Positions 18,676-29,100 of a DNA stretch of 64,000 bases are shown piece by piece. Made by a program: the position numbers and the translations under genes. Within the stretch, counting starts at the first letter, position 1, and every line of letters starts with the position of its first letter. Under the pieces are notes generated by a model that made no database searches, was not told the DNA's origin, and was given only the letters and a program-made list of their open reading frames with translations. The stretch comes from Pythium myriotylum (taxonomy: Eukaryota > Oomycota > Peronosporomycetes > Pythiales > Pythiaceae): positions 248,001 to 312,000 of the forward strand of contig JALJCQ010000006.1 in assembly GCA_023091665.1 (NCBI GenBank). The letters run 5' to 3'.

Positions 18676-19809
18676 ATGATCCACAAGACCGACGACACAC
18701 GCAGCCCCGACGCCGTCTCGATCCACACAAAGGAGCCCATGAAGAACCCGTCGCGCGAGCGGATGAAGGCTGAGCTCGTGTTCCTTCGAGGAGAAGTTAC
18801 TCGCCTTGAGGAGGAACTCGAGAGGATGCTGAAGAAGCGTCGTAACCACCCTGGCAATGCAGGGCCACTGAAGAGGTCCGAGGCATCCATCGATGCGCTT
18901 GAGACGCGCCGCGCGGTCGAGCGCGAGAACCGCCAGTTGCGTGAGGCGCTATGGCGACAGCTTCAGGTGGGACGCCAACTCACGAGTGCGCTCTCGGGAC
19001 ACGGCGGTGAGGAGTTCATGGACCAGCTTTACGGAGGGGATGTGTCAAGCGACAGCGGGATGTCCATGGATGCGAGCCAGCTCCACGACGAGACAGGCTT
19101 CCGCTTTGCACAGCTCACGGAGGAGATCGACCGCGCGTACTCCGAGATCGAAACGATCTTCCGACACGACGCGCCGGTGAGCCAGCAACCACTGACATTG
19201 TTCAACAGCCGCATGATCGACGGCCGAGAGCAGATCGTAATGGAGGTGCGAGACTCAATGGCGATCCCGTTCTCACTCGAACGCTGCACCTACGCTCTCT
19301 GGTACGCCGTCAACAACGCCCCATGGACGGGTTACTCGCGCGCGGACTCATACGCGTCCGGCCCAGAGACTACATGCGTACGCCTCGAGTCGACGCAGTA
19401 CATTCGTGGACGCCCTATGAAAATGTCGAGCACTTTTGTGCTTCGGCGATTCGTGGAGAAGTATCGGACCGTGATCGTATGGCGATGTGTGACCTCGCTC
19501 GACGGCCAGGACGACCTCGCTGACGTGTACATGGACGAAACGGGCTGGACCCTGCTCCAACCCGTGACCAACGACTCTGGAGAAGAAGAATCGGTCGTGA
19601 AGAAGGAGGTCGTCCAGTGGATTCCTCGATCAATAGGGGTCAACGGCCCCGGCGCGATCGTGACACATCCCCACACTGGCTCATTCACGAACCTCGTACT
19701 CACGGTCACGAGTGCCGACTCGTCGTCGATCACCAACATGATGGAAAATCTTCTTATCCAAGATTGCATGGTTCCGCAGGCAGGGCTCCCCACGGTCATT
19801 TCTGCGTAG
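18676..19809 (+). CDS. START-like (M96-family-like) paralogue D
   Basis: The protein has 377 residues from the ATG at 18676, the first after the core promoter. Translation could also start at 18739, where the family motif MKNPSRERMKAELVFLRGEV begins. Order: basic coiled coil, Arg/Glu-rich helix ENRQLREALWRQLQVGRQL, acidic helix HDETGFRFAQLTEEIDRAYS, START-like region (SRMIDGREQIVMEVRDSMAI; VLRRFVEKYRTVIVWRCVTS; YMDETGWTLLQ; VQWIPRS), tail NMMENLLIQDCM. It is closest to E and intact. No targeting peptide is apparent. Confidence 0.8.
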   Translation: MIHKTDDTRSPDAVSIHTKEPMKNPSRERMKAELVFLRGEVTRLEEELERMLKKRRNHPGNAGPLKRSEASIDALETRRAVERENRQLREALWRQLQVGRQLTSALSGHGGEEFMDQLYGGDVSSDSGMSMDASQLHDETGFRFAQLTEEIDRAYSEIETIFRHDAPVSQQPLTLFNSRMIDGREQIVMEVRDSMAIPFSLERCTYALWYAVNNAPWTGYSRADSYASGPETTCVRLESTQYIRGRPMKMSSTFVLRRFVEKYRTVIVWRCVTSLDGQDDLADVYMDETGWTLLQPVTNDSGEEESVVKKEVVQWIPRSIGVNGPGAIVTHPHTGSFTNLVLTVTSADSSSITNMMENLLIQDCMVPQAGLPTVISA

Positions 19810-21270
19810 GCATTGATTTGAAATGTAGTTGTTGTTCCTAATACACGTTTTGACTGATAAACGAAAATCGTGCGACGCGAGATACAGGCAAGGGGGAGAC
19901 AGCTAGCAGTCAAGAGCTTCAAGCTTGAAAAAGACTACTGAGTAATACCTGACGGACTAAACTGAACCGGACTCACTCCCGCCAGAAGACCAATATGATC
20001 ATTGTCTTCATTACAAGAGCATGGAAGTTTAGCGCCATACTCAAAGTATTCTCTATGTGCTTAGGGATGAACTCGGCGAAGAGCATAGTTCGATCCGACA
20101 GAAAATCTTGCGTTCAATCTACTCGAATTTCTCAAACGACCTCGAGCCAGTTCCCTTCGTTGCATTCGTCTAGATTCGTCGCGGTCGCACTTACCTTTGT
20201 CAAGGTTCAAGGAGGATACCTAGAAGAGTGGGACCTGCGTCCTGACGCCGGCCCCCAGAGAAAGGGCCACCTAATCCGAATGCAGACTGTGCAGCGTCTT
20301 CACTTCCTGCCACAGGAAGACTCTCTTTTCCGCAAAGACCGTATCGATCCAGAAAACACGGCGCAGCTGATGTGCGAAATGTATGCATCCACTCATCCCG
20401 ACTGGCAATCCAAAGTTGTGGATGACGGGATGTTTACTCGACATCCACAATCCTCGTTCTGACCAGAGTCTGAATCTGAACCATTGGGCCCAGCTCAAGC
20501 CTGTCGATGAGACGAGATTGTATGTGGCTGCGCTGAACATCAGCTCGATGAAGAGGCGAGGAAGACCGCGCCCTTCCTCGCGTGGGATCGCCGAGACTAG
20601 ACGGCTCTCCACATCATAGCCGCCTGTATGTACCATCAACTAATATTCAGTCCCTGACGAATCATTCGTCTGTCCACTGATCTTCAAGTATTTCCAGTTT
20701 TGCGATCGGAATCCAGTTGACATTACAGCCTCGTTTGGAACTTGACGATCCGACACAGAGACCATCAGTTTGAGATGGTGGATCCTGGTGCGCGTCTCGA
20801 CTGTTCCTAGGGCGTAAAGTGCAGGGCGAACATGTCCTGCGTGTAGAGGAGCCGACTTCCCGAAGCTGGTTCGATGTGGTTTGGGTCCCCAACCGACACC
20901 AAGATTCCCAGACAGCGTATCCTGCGTTCAGTGGATGGAGATCGATTGCAAGACAGCTGCCGCAACTGGATCAGTCTCCAGAGGCAGACGTTCCACATCT
21001 TCCATGATGCTAATTCATTGTTTTTGTGGCTCAGTGATACAATGATGATATGGCATTGGAATTATAATTGAAAATCCAATGAGTTAACAGCAGATGCTGT
21101 GATGAGTCCGTTGTGAAGATCTGACAGTCCTCGATAGAGACAGGCCGGAATGTAGACTGTGTTTGTCTTACCTGCGATGAGTGGATTTCACGACTGCTCT
21201 CTCCCTCCTTCCATCTGGAGAAGTCTCATTCACAGAGAAGCTGACGACAAGCTGCAGTGTGTGAGCAGAC

Positions 21271-22835
21271 GTCGAAGATAACATCGTCTCACTGTCGCAC
21301 ACCAGCACAGCAGGGTCGGACAGAACAAATAGCTTCAACTCCCAAATGCGTGATTGCCCGGACGTATGAAGAGGAGAAGCGATCATCCACTATTGCACTG
21401 ACGGCGCCAGCCATATGTGCTCTGCTGTGAAGATCGTTGCTCAAACTGAGCATCAAAGGGCGTCACTCTGTATGAGTCCATTACAGCGACCAAAAGAAGA
21501 TTGACTGGCCGAACGAGCAACGACGTATCAACGATACACGATTGAGAAGAGCATGTCATATCCACAGACCTTGGGCGTCCGCTACGTTGACGCGCAGAAC
21601 GTGGACCTCTTTTACAGTTATTGCATCGGTATTATAGCTATGCGCACAAAACCACACCCAAACTTATACTGGCACGATTGCTTTCTAAACCATTAGCTCT
21701 GGGGTTGCGCTGCTTCGACTGGCGAGCAGATTACAATGAAAACAGCTATGCGACTCATATGACTCTGCGCTGCACCATGCCAGCACAGAGCATTTCAGCG
21801 TTCGGATGACGGAGAGATTGACTGTGTAGGTGGAGCCTGGTGCACACGAGACATCAGTACCTCGCCAAGCAGGTAAATCTCGCTGTCACTTTCGCGTGGT
21901 CGATTCGTGGTGGTTTTAGATGAGAAATTAGAGGCGGGCACTTCGCGTAAAATCGTTTGAGAGGTGCATCCGTCTCCAGATCAAGCATTCCTACTCGACC
22001 CGGACAAAATATTCGGAATTGTTGCTACCAGTCTATTAATTCATTTTTTGAATACCTTTTCAATAACTAGATAGCAAATAACGTAAATCGTTAATGATAC
22101 ATGAGCAAAATCCCGAGACGATTGCCAACAACAGAAAAGCTTACGCACCTGTTCGGAGGTGGCACCAGTCAGTTTAGATGGGACTCTAGCATTACGAAAG
22201 GCACTCCATCGCCACAGGCACGGAATACAAGACTGGTCGTTCCGGAGGTAGGATTCGCAGGATGAACTCAATAGACTTCACTTGCATCAACATTGATCGC
22301 TCCTGAGACCTGATGTCAGAGGTATAATAGACGGTGAATTCAAGCTCGAACCGCCAGCCGTGGTAGAAAAGGAGAGGTCGACGCTTGTGCTGATCCCCCA
22401 AAGGTCGCGTTATTGCCAAGCTTTCAGATATTCCATGATAATGCTATCGGCAGCAGAGAAATCCCAGAACGAGTTCATGAAAACAATGCTCATCTATGAC
22501 TGCGTATTTCTTTGGACTGATACATCGCACTGAAGCATGCCACGCTGCGCTTTGAAGTACTTGATACAATATTTCATGGAAGCACAGGACTCATCTTGTC
22601 CAAGTAGAGGTGGCTGCCTGTTAAAATAAAGAAGGGCATTGCAAGTAAGACAACCCACGACCAACTAACAGCTTCGAGATCGGACTAAACGTCCGATGCA
22701 GGTGATCTCAAGAAGGTTTTGTTGCACAAAAATGTGGCCTGCCTCAGTTAGTGACTTCGCAATATGCGCTATAACGACGTATAATTTGCGTAAATCCGAG
22801 CGAATATAATAGGATTTAAGGATTTGCAGGAATGA
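21271..22835. other. gene-free stretch between the two duplicated blocks
   Basis: No supported gene. At about 22560-22760 it carries a diverged copy of the 16.85-17.21 kb sequence, including CAGGACTCATC, the hairpin TCGGACTAAACGTCCGA and CCTCAGTTAGTGAC, so the duplicated unit extends further left than the paralogue itself. Confidence 0.6.
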
Positions 22836-23553
22836 ATAGTCCTTGCCTCGAGTCTTAGTAATCGCCGACGAGGCCACGTTTCCTGCTCCTCAGCAATCTC
22901 ATCCACCACGTACGCTTAGGGCTGTGACAGTAATTTGAAGAACGACCGCGTGTGAGCTGACCCACCAAGTTAGTGGATGGCGTTGCCATCCACCAATTCA
23001 GCATGCCATCCACTAATCCAGCTTGACATCATCACGAGCATGCTTCGCTCGATCGACAAACGGTAGTGTATGGACTGCCTTCCGATGTTCCAACGAGTAC
23101 GATAAAGAAGCAAGAGTCGGTTCCTCTTCTATTAATTAAACGAAGAAAAAAGAGTTTGTTGTCGAAAGCCACCTCCATTCCATACCGACTCTTCTGCGCG
23201 ATAGTTGACGGAGCAGCGACCGCGCTCTGATTGCTTCGCTGACGGCGAGCATCGCGTGCGTCAACACTAGACAATCCCACGCACCAGGATCCGATTTGTG
23301 GGGGGGGGGGCCACTGGAGACCATCCACCTCAAGAAGGTCTTCGTCTCTAAAACCAGTGCATCTCTCGTAATTTGTCAAATATGTTAATACCCCAACCAA
23401 TTACCGGGATACGTCGAAATCTACTACCAACGCTCGAATTACTGCGATTGGACATATTTCCAGGTCGTTTCGTCGACGGACTCATCACACTCATCACCCG
23501 GACTCATCAACGGGCTCGTGTGGGGAAGACTTGCCGCGGGCGGACAAGTCGTC

Positions 23554-23568
23554 TCACTCCGCAATTGG
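23554..23568 (+). promoter_or_regulatory. oomycete-type core promoter of paralogue E
   Basis: TCACTCCGCAATTGG is a near-perfect Inr+FPR (TCAYTYYNCAWTT) and aligns with the element before D. Conservation across the duplication supports function. Confidence 0.65.
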
Positions 23569-23652
23569 CAGACAACACGAGAGGAGACCATAGCCCGCAA
23601 GACCCACGCCCGGCGCCGACCCGAGTCGGCCTCGCTCCTCTACAAGAAGCCC

Positions 23653-24741
23653 ATGAAGAACCCGTCGCGCGAGCGAATGCAAGCCGAGCTCGTCTTCCTG
23701 CGAGAGCAGACCGCCTGTCTCGAGCTCGAGATCGAGTCGCTGCGAGGCAACACCCACCGAACCTACGACAACACGGAGCTCGTCAAGATGCCCGTGTCGT
23801 GCATGGAGGCACTCCAGAAGCGCCGCGCGGCCGAGCGCGAGAACCGCCAGTTGCGTGCAGCACTGTGGAGACAGCTTCAGATGGGCCGCCAGCTCAGCAG
23901 TGCACTCACGGGTCACGGCGGAGCGTTCATGGAACTATTGGGTTGGAATGATCCACTGAGTGAGAACATGGTGCTGACGACTGCGAGTCCAGTGCACGGT
24001 GAGACGGGGTTCCGCTTCGCACAGCTCACCGACGAGATCGACCGCGCGTTCGCCGAAGTCGACGCGATCTTCCAGCACGACGAGCCTGTGAACCAGCAAC
24101 CAGTCACAATGCTCAACAGCCGTATGATCGACGGTCGAGAGCAGATTGTCATGGAGTTGCGCGACTCTATGGCGATCCCATTCCCGCTCGAACGATGCAC
24201 CTACGCTCTCTGGTACGCCATCAACAACGCCCCTTGGGCGAGTTACTCGAACGGTGACTCATGCACTACCGGTCCAGAAACTACATGTGTACGCCTCGAA
24301 TCGATACAGTACTTGCGCGGGCTACCCGTGTGCATGTTGAGGACGGTAGTTATTCGGCGATTCGTGGAGAAGCATCGAACCGTGATCGTGTGGCGATGTA
24401 TAACCTCGCTCGACGGCGAAGAAGACCTCGCCGACGTCTACATGGACGAAACGGGCTGGGTCGTGCTCTTTCCTGTGGCCAACGACTGTGGGGAGGAAGA
24501 ATCGGTCGTGAAAAAGAAGTGCGTTCAATGGATTCCACGGTCAGAGGAGGTCCACGGCCCCGAGGCGGTCGTGACAAACCCCCACACGGGATCGTTCACA
24601 AACCTCGTTCTCTCCGTCACGACTGCGGACTCGTCGTCGATCACGGACATGATGGAGAATCTGCTCATCCAAGATTGCATGACTGCACACACAGGGCTCC
24701 CGAGCATGTACATCGATACAAACAGTATAAATTGCTCATAA
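23653..24741 (+). CDS. START-like (M96-family-like) paralogue E
   Basis: The 362-residue protein starts at the family motif MKNPSRERMQAELVFLREQT. The ATG used at 18676 in D is ATA here (23590-23592), so no upstream start exists after the core promoter. Domain order matches D: coiled coil, ENRQLRAALWRQLQMGRQLS helix, GETGFRFAQLTDEIDRAF helix, START-like region with MIDGREQIVMELRDSMAIPF, IRRFVEKHRTVIVWRCITSL, YMDETGWVVLF and VQWIPRS, tail DMMENLLIQDCM. An extra ~20-residue C-terminus follows. It is intact. Confidence 0.8.
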   Translation: MKNPSRERMQAELVFLREQTACLELEIESLRGNTHRTYDNTELVKMPVSCMEALQKRRAAERENRQLRAALWRQLQMGRQLSSALTGHGGAFMELLGWNDPLSENMVLTTASPVHGETGFRFAQLTDEIDRAFAEVDAIFQHDEPVNQQPVTMLNSRMIDGREQIVMELRDSMAIPFPLERCTYALWYAINNAPWASYSNGDSCTTGPETTCVRLESIQYLRGLPVCMLRTVVIRRFVEKHRTVIVWRCITSLDGEEDLADVYMDETGWVVLFPVANDCGEEESVVKKKCVQWIPRSEEVHGPEAVVTNPHTGSFTNLVLSVTTADSSSITDMMENLLIQDCMTAHTGLPSMYIDTNSINCS

Positions 24742-25083
24742 TGTACATTTTTAAACCGAGCTACATCGTTCGGCGATAGCATGGCGCTAAATACCAATAC
24801 GTGGAAGACAGCTAGCTGTCGAGAACTATGTCACGCTAGACTTCCTCACGGACTAAACTCAACCGAGGCCACGGAGGGCGCATTTCCGCGAGAAACGGAT
24901 AGACGTGTCTTCATGGTGATTTTGTCGGCGAGCAATTGTGCGCCATTCTCAAGGCAAGCCTAGGAGTTGACTGAAAGACTCAGCGATCACGTCGAACAAT
25001 TTCGTTCATAACAAACCTTGCTCGAGCTTTACGGATTTGCTCAGGACGGCAATGAGCCAGTTCCCTTGAAATTCGTCGCGGCT

Positions 25084-25129
25084 ACACTTGCCTTCGTCTA
25101 GGTTATTAGACCTAGACGAAGGCAAGTGT
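25084..25129. repeat. perfect 20-bp inverted repeat with 6-nt loop
   Basis: ACACTTGCCTTCGTCTAGGT (25084-25103) is followed after TATTAG by its exact reverse complement (25110-25129); imperfect pairing extends further out. The D copy has only one arm. Confidence 0.9.
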
Positions 25130-26130
25130 GGCCGTGAGGATTACCCTCCTAAGGATAGCAAGAAGAAGAGTGGGATGAGCGTGTTGACGTCGGCTCCCAT
25201 AGAAGAGGCATCTAATCCGAAATGCAGACTGTGCACCGTCTTCACCCCACAGGAAGACTTCGCATCTCCGCAAAGACCGTATCGATCCGGAAAACAGGAC
25301 GCAGCTGATGCGCGAATTGAACGCATCCGCTCATCCCGATCGGCAATCGCGTGGTTGTGGATTGTGAGATGTTCACTTCTCGGCTCGCCAGCCACAATCT
25401 TCGTTCCCGGCAAAGCCTGAGCCGTTGTACTCGGGTGAAGGCTGTCGACCACACACCACTGCCGTGCCTGCGCTGAACGCCAGCTCCATGAAGAGGTGCC
25501 GAAGTGTATTCGCCCTTCCTCGTGTGGAGTCGACAAGACTTCATGGCTTTCCACAACCAAATCGCATGCACCATCGGCTCATGTCAGACTAATCATTAGT
25601 CTGCCGCGATGGGACCGCTGCGATCGGGATCCAGTTCACATTACAGCCTCGCTTGGAACTCGACGATCCAACACACAAAGACCATCTCGTTCAGGCGCTG
25701 TGGTTCTGGTAGGCGCCACGACTGTTCCTGGGGCGTAAAAGGTATGGTGACCACATCCTGTGTGTAAAGGAGGCGACTTTCTGAACCTGGTCTGGTGTGG
25801 TCTGGATATTCTTCAGTCGGTGGTTGGGAGCTCCAATGCGAGACAGCTGCCGCAACTGGATCAGTCTCACGAGAGAGACGTCCAGCAACTTGAATCACGC
25901 TGATTCAGTGATTCCCTGATTGAGGCATCCGAAGAAGTCAGTTGGAGTTGGAAATACAATGGTTTAACAGGAGAAGGTGTGAGGAGTCCGGTGTGATAGA
26001 TGATTGTGGCAGGTCAAAAAGCGGACGGGATGTTTTGATGAGTGGACTCTCCTTCTCTCTCGTTTGGAGAGGTCACACGCATTCAGAAGGCGATGGTAGT
26101 CGAGCACAACCGTGAGCTTTGCAATTGTAA

Positions 26131-29100
26131 CGTATCTTTAGATTGCCTATCGAGTTTTTAAAGGGAGCTCGACGCATTATTCTGGCCGAAGGCGGTCCAA
26201 GGTTCTAGTACAGAATACACGTGAACAAGGTAGTTTTCGCACGACCCTGGTCTCGTCGCAAGGTATTAGACGTCGCTCAGGCTCAGGCGGGCTACAGTTC
26301 CAAGATGAGTACTGGTGATTAACTTCGTGTTTGTGGTTGGAGTCCAAGGCCAAGTTGGCCACAGCATCTTCTATGCGATGGACTGCTGGGAGGTTGGAGT
26401 CTAAATCCAACGAGATCAAGTGTGTCTGCGAATCGTCTCGCTTGCGCGTGCTTTGCTTTGATAAAGCTTTTTGACAGTGCTCTGTTGTCTAGCATCTGCT
26501 GATGGTGAGCATACTCTCTACGATGACTCTGAAAGGGGCCCAGTGGCGCGTGAGGGTATCTATGAATCCATTCAACAAGCCTTCAAGTTCAATGTGGTCG
26601 AGGTCGCGTAAGGCAGCATGGGTGTTCTGTTCGCAAACGTTGGCGATATCCGCGCCTGTACTCCTCGTTCCTGATCGCTCCCGGGTTTCAGCTTCATCCG
26701 CGGCCAAAAAGCAGCATTTCCCTCGTGATCGCGCTCGCCTGAGGTAGGTCGTCGATGATGGACCCGTCGTCGGGGACGTGTTGCGAAGAAGCTTTGTCAC
26801 CACAGCCGTGTGTTGAGAAGCTTTACTTTGGGCAGTATGAGCCAGCTGAGATCATGTATGGGAGCCACTGGCCTCCCTGTGCACATGCTGATCTCAGGTC
26901 AGGGCTTGCGATTGAAAAATCGTGCAGCTTGTTCCAGTCTTCATATTTTTATTTTTTTTACGTTCCCAATCGTCCGCAGCACCAGAAGAACGTGTGGTAT
27001 TTGTCTAGGCGGATTGACTTCACGCTACGACCCACGTTTTAGTACAACATCCGGCCAGTTGTTGTCGCATTGCTCGGTGGGTTTGAGCAAGAAATACCCC
27101 ACGATCGAAATGTAAGAGCTTCAACGGCTGCGATGAGAAGGACTATTCTAAACGTAACTGGCTCTCGATGAGCACAGCCATAATTCTCGGGCGACGACGA
27201 AAGGATCTTTGGCTCGGACAGCTCGTCGACACGTGCAGGTGTCATTTCGTTTGTGTTTCGGTGGTTCAATGAGTTCGACTATACAGACGTATGACTGAGC
27301 CACGTGACGATGAGCCAAAAAGTCGTCATCGTTCATAATGGCAAGGCCGGTTAAAGCGTTGGAGGAGAGGATACGATGGCGAAGAAGCCTGTCATCGCCG
27401 AGTACGTCGTGGGCACGACATCGCGCTCATTGTAAAGGACTGGTATCCCCGTTAAGGCTCCTCGATTGACCCGCTGTTCGCACATTCGCACGTTTGTCAA
27501 TGCGTCACTACATGAACATCAGCACAGTTGAAAGTGGATAAAGCCAGCCGCATTAAGTTATTGGATCATCGCGACTCCAAGCTCGAGACTTTCCGTGATG
27601 TTTCTCGAATGTCAGTCGCGCAGTCGCTGTCGCATGTTGGATCGAATCCCCTATCTTGGAGCGCACGCTGAGTAGTCTATACTATCAATTGGCATTTTAT
27701 TCTCGTCCTTCCTTGGCCCGAGTCAAGTCGAGAGCACAAACTAATAATGTCAATCTAGTCGTCTTTAAACAAAATCGCCCTAGCCTGCTGGTCAATACCT
27801 CCTAGTCTCAAGAGGTTGCGAGGGTGTACAGCGATTGCTTTAGCCGCCACGAGGAGCAGAGATGAGTCTGCAAAGACAAAGCTCCGAAATCAAAATCTGT
27901 GTGATTGTGTTTACATCTGGGTCCATGCGATAGAGCTAAGGCGACTAAACAAGAACTCTTCGAATAAATACCAAGTGGACTAGAGCTGCTATGGGTGCCG
28001 ATATGCTAGGTGGTTTCTCATCAGTGGAATTTTGCTTGGCTTACATTAATCACCGAAGTTCAAGTATGTTTCAAACAATAAGGCATTGTGCTTGGCATGA
28101 GCTTGAGTTGAACTTCCAACAACCTCAACTTTGTTAGATCAAGCTCCGCGATGTTTCGTCCATGGGCAATGAACGCGTGACTCATAGGCACTGCAAAGAA
28201 ATTGGCTGTTTAGTACTATGTAGTACATTTTCCTCTCACTCACTCGATTAGTCGCGCCAATTCTCTGTTGCAATCAGTGCAGGGCTGTCCACAGGAAAGT
28301 CTTCGATCTGGGAAATGAAGAAGACCGACATGAGACCGTTGTCTCACCGAATTGTGGTGGTCATACATCCTTCACGCAGGGACAAATTGGTGGGGGAAGA
28401 GAGCTCTCCGATTGCACCGAGCTGGCCGACCTGGCAAGCTTGCATAGTCGATTTTGTCTCGCTGAGACACATGTCATGTCTGCTGTGGGCAACAGAAAGC
28501 CGATGGATTCCAACAAGTCCGGTGGATATTGAGACAGAGACAGTATGAGTCGAGCTCACCTCTTCTACACGATAAGAGTAGCCAAATTTTTTTAAGCCGG
28601 TTATATTTGCAGGCACAGTTTGTCTGTGAAAGAGAGGAATCAACGGTACATGCAAGTGTACTAGATTACGCCAGTTGGCGTGCAGAACCAACCCAAGCAT
28701 TTGGGTGGGGCTTCCAGCGCAACGCCATTCGCGCTCGCAAGCGGCTGGATTCTCGCGCGGTCAAGCCTGAGTTCTGGATTCAGTTTGAAGCTAGCTCTAT
28801 CAGTCACTCCGAGAGTGACCAGTAGTGTCCTTTCGGCCCCCCCCCCCCCCCCCCTTCCCAACTGGAGATATTGCTAGCATCAAGAATCAAGAAATTTCAC
28901 GATGGACTTGATGCTTGATGATTGGCTCGTGTTCTGCGGGGTTTTTTCGGGGCGTACACGTTGGCTGCTTGTGTGCGTCTCTATCGCTCGATTCGCAACC
29001 GAATTCTCCATGCTCGTGGGCGGTGCCGCCAGGTGTCCTCCAAGGGAGTCAGCAAGGCATCTCACGCGGGATACACATCCCTGAGCACGTCATTGCTGGG

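Larger units (their letters stand above)
18009..21270 (+). repeat. segmental duplication, left copy (contains paralogue D)
   Basis: Homology to 22836-26130 extends well beyond the coding region. Upstream it includes GAGCTGACCCACC (18141 versus 22952). Downstream it includes CGATCCRACAC (about 20747 versus 25663) and GACTGTTCCTRGGGCGTAAA. The offset is about 4.9 kb. The downstream 1.4 kb is non-coding or decayed; short frames in it are broken relative to each other. Confidence 0.75.
22836..26130 (+). repeat. segmental duplication, right copy (contains paralogue E)
   Basis: This is the partner of 18009-21270 with gene, promoter and about 1.4 kb of downstream sequence retained. It contains an 11-bp G run (23300-23310) and a palindrome (25084-25129) absent from the left copy. 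Confidence 0.75.

Noticed and set aside
19995..20462. 155-codon frame downstream of D
   Set aside because: The homologous stretch after E has indels that destroy the frame, so it is not supported as a gene; retained only as a conserved segment.
27550..27680. GGATCGAATCC resembling a tRNA T-arm
   Set aside because: No cloverleaf, acceptor or anticodon stem can be formed with the flanks; no tRNA gene is supported.
28529..28825. 98-codon frame ending before the poly-C run
   Set aside because: No family resemblance, no promoter, composition like its non-coding surroundings.
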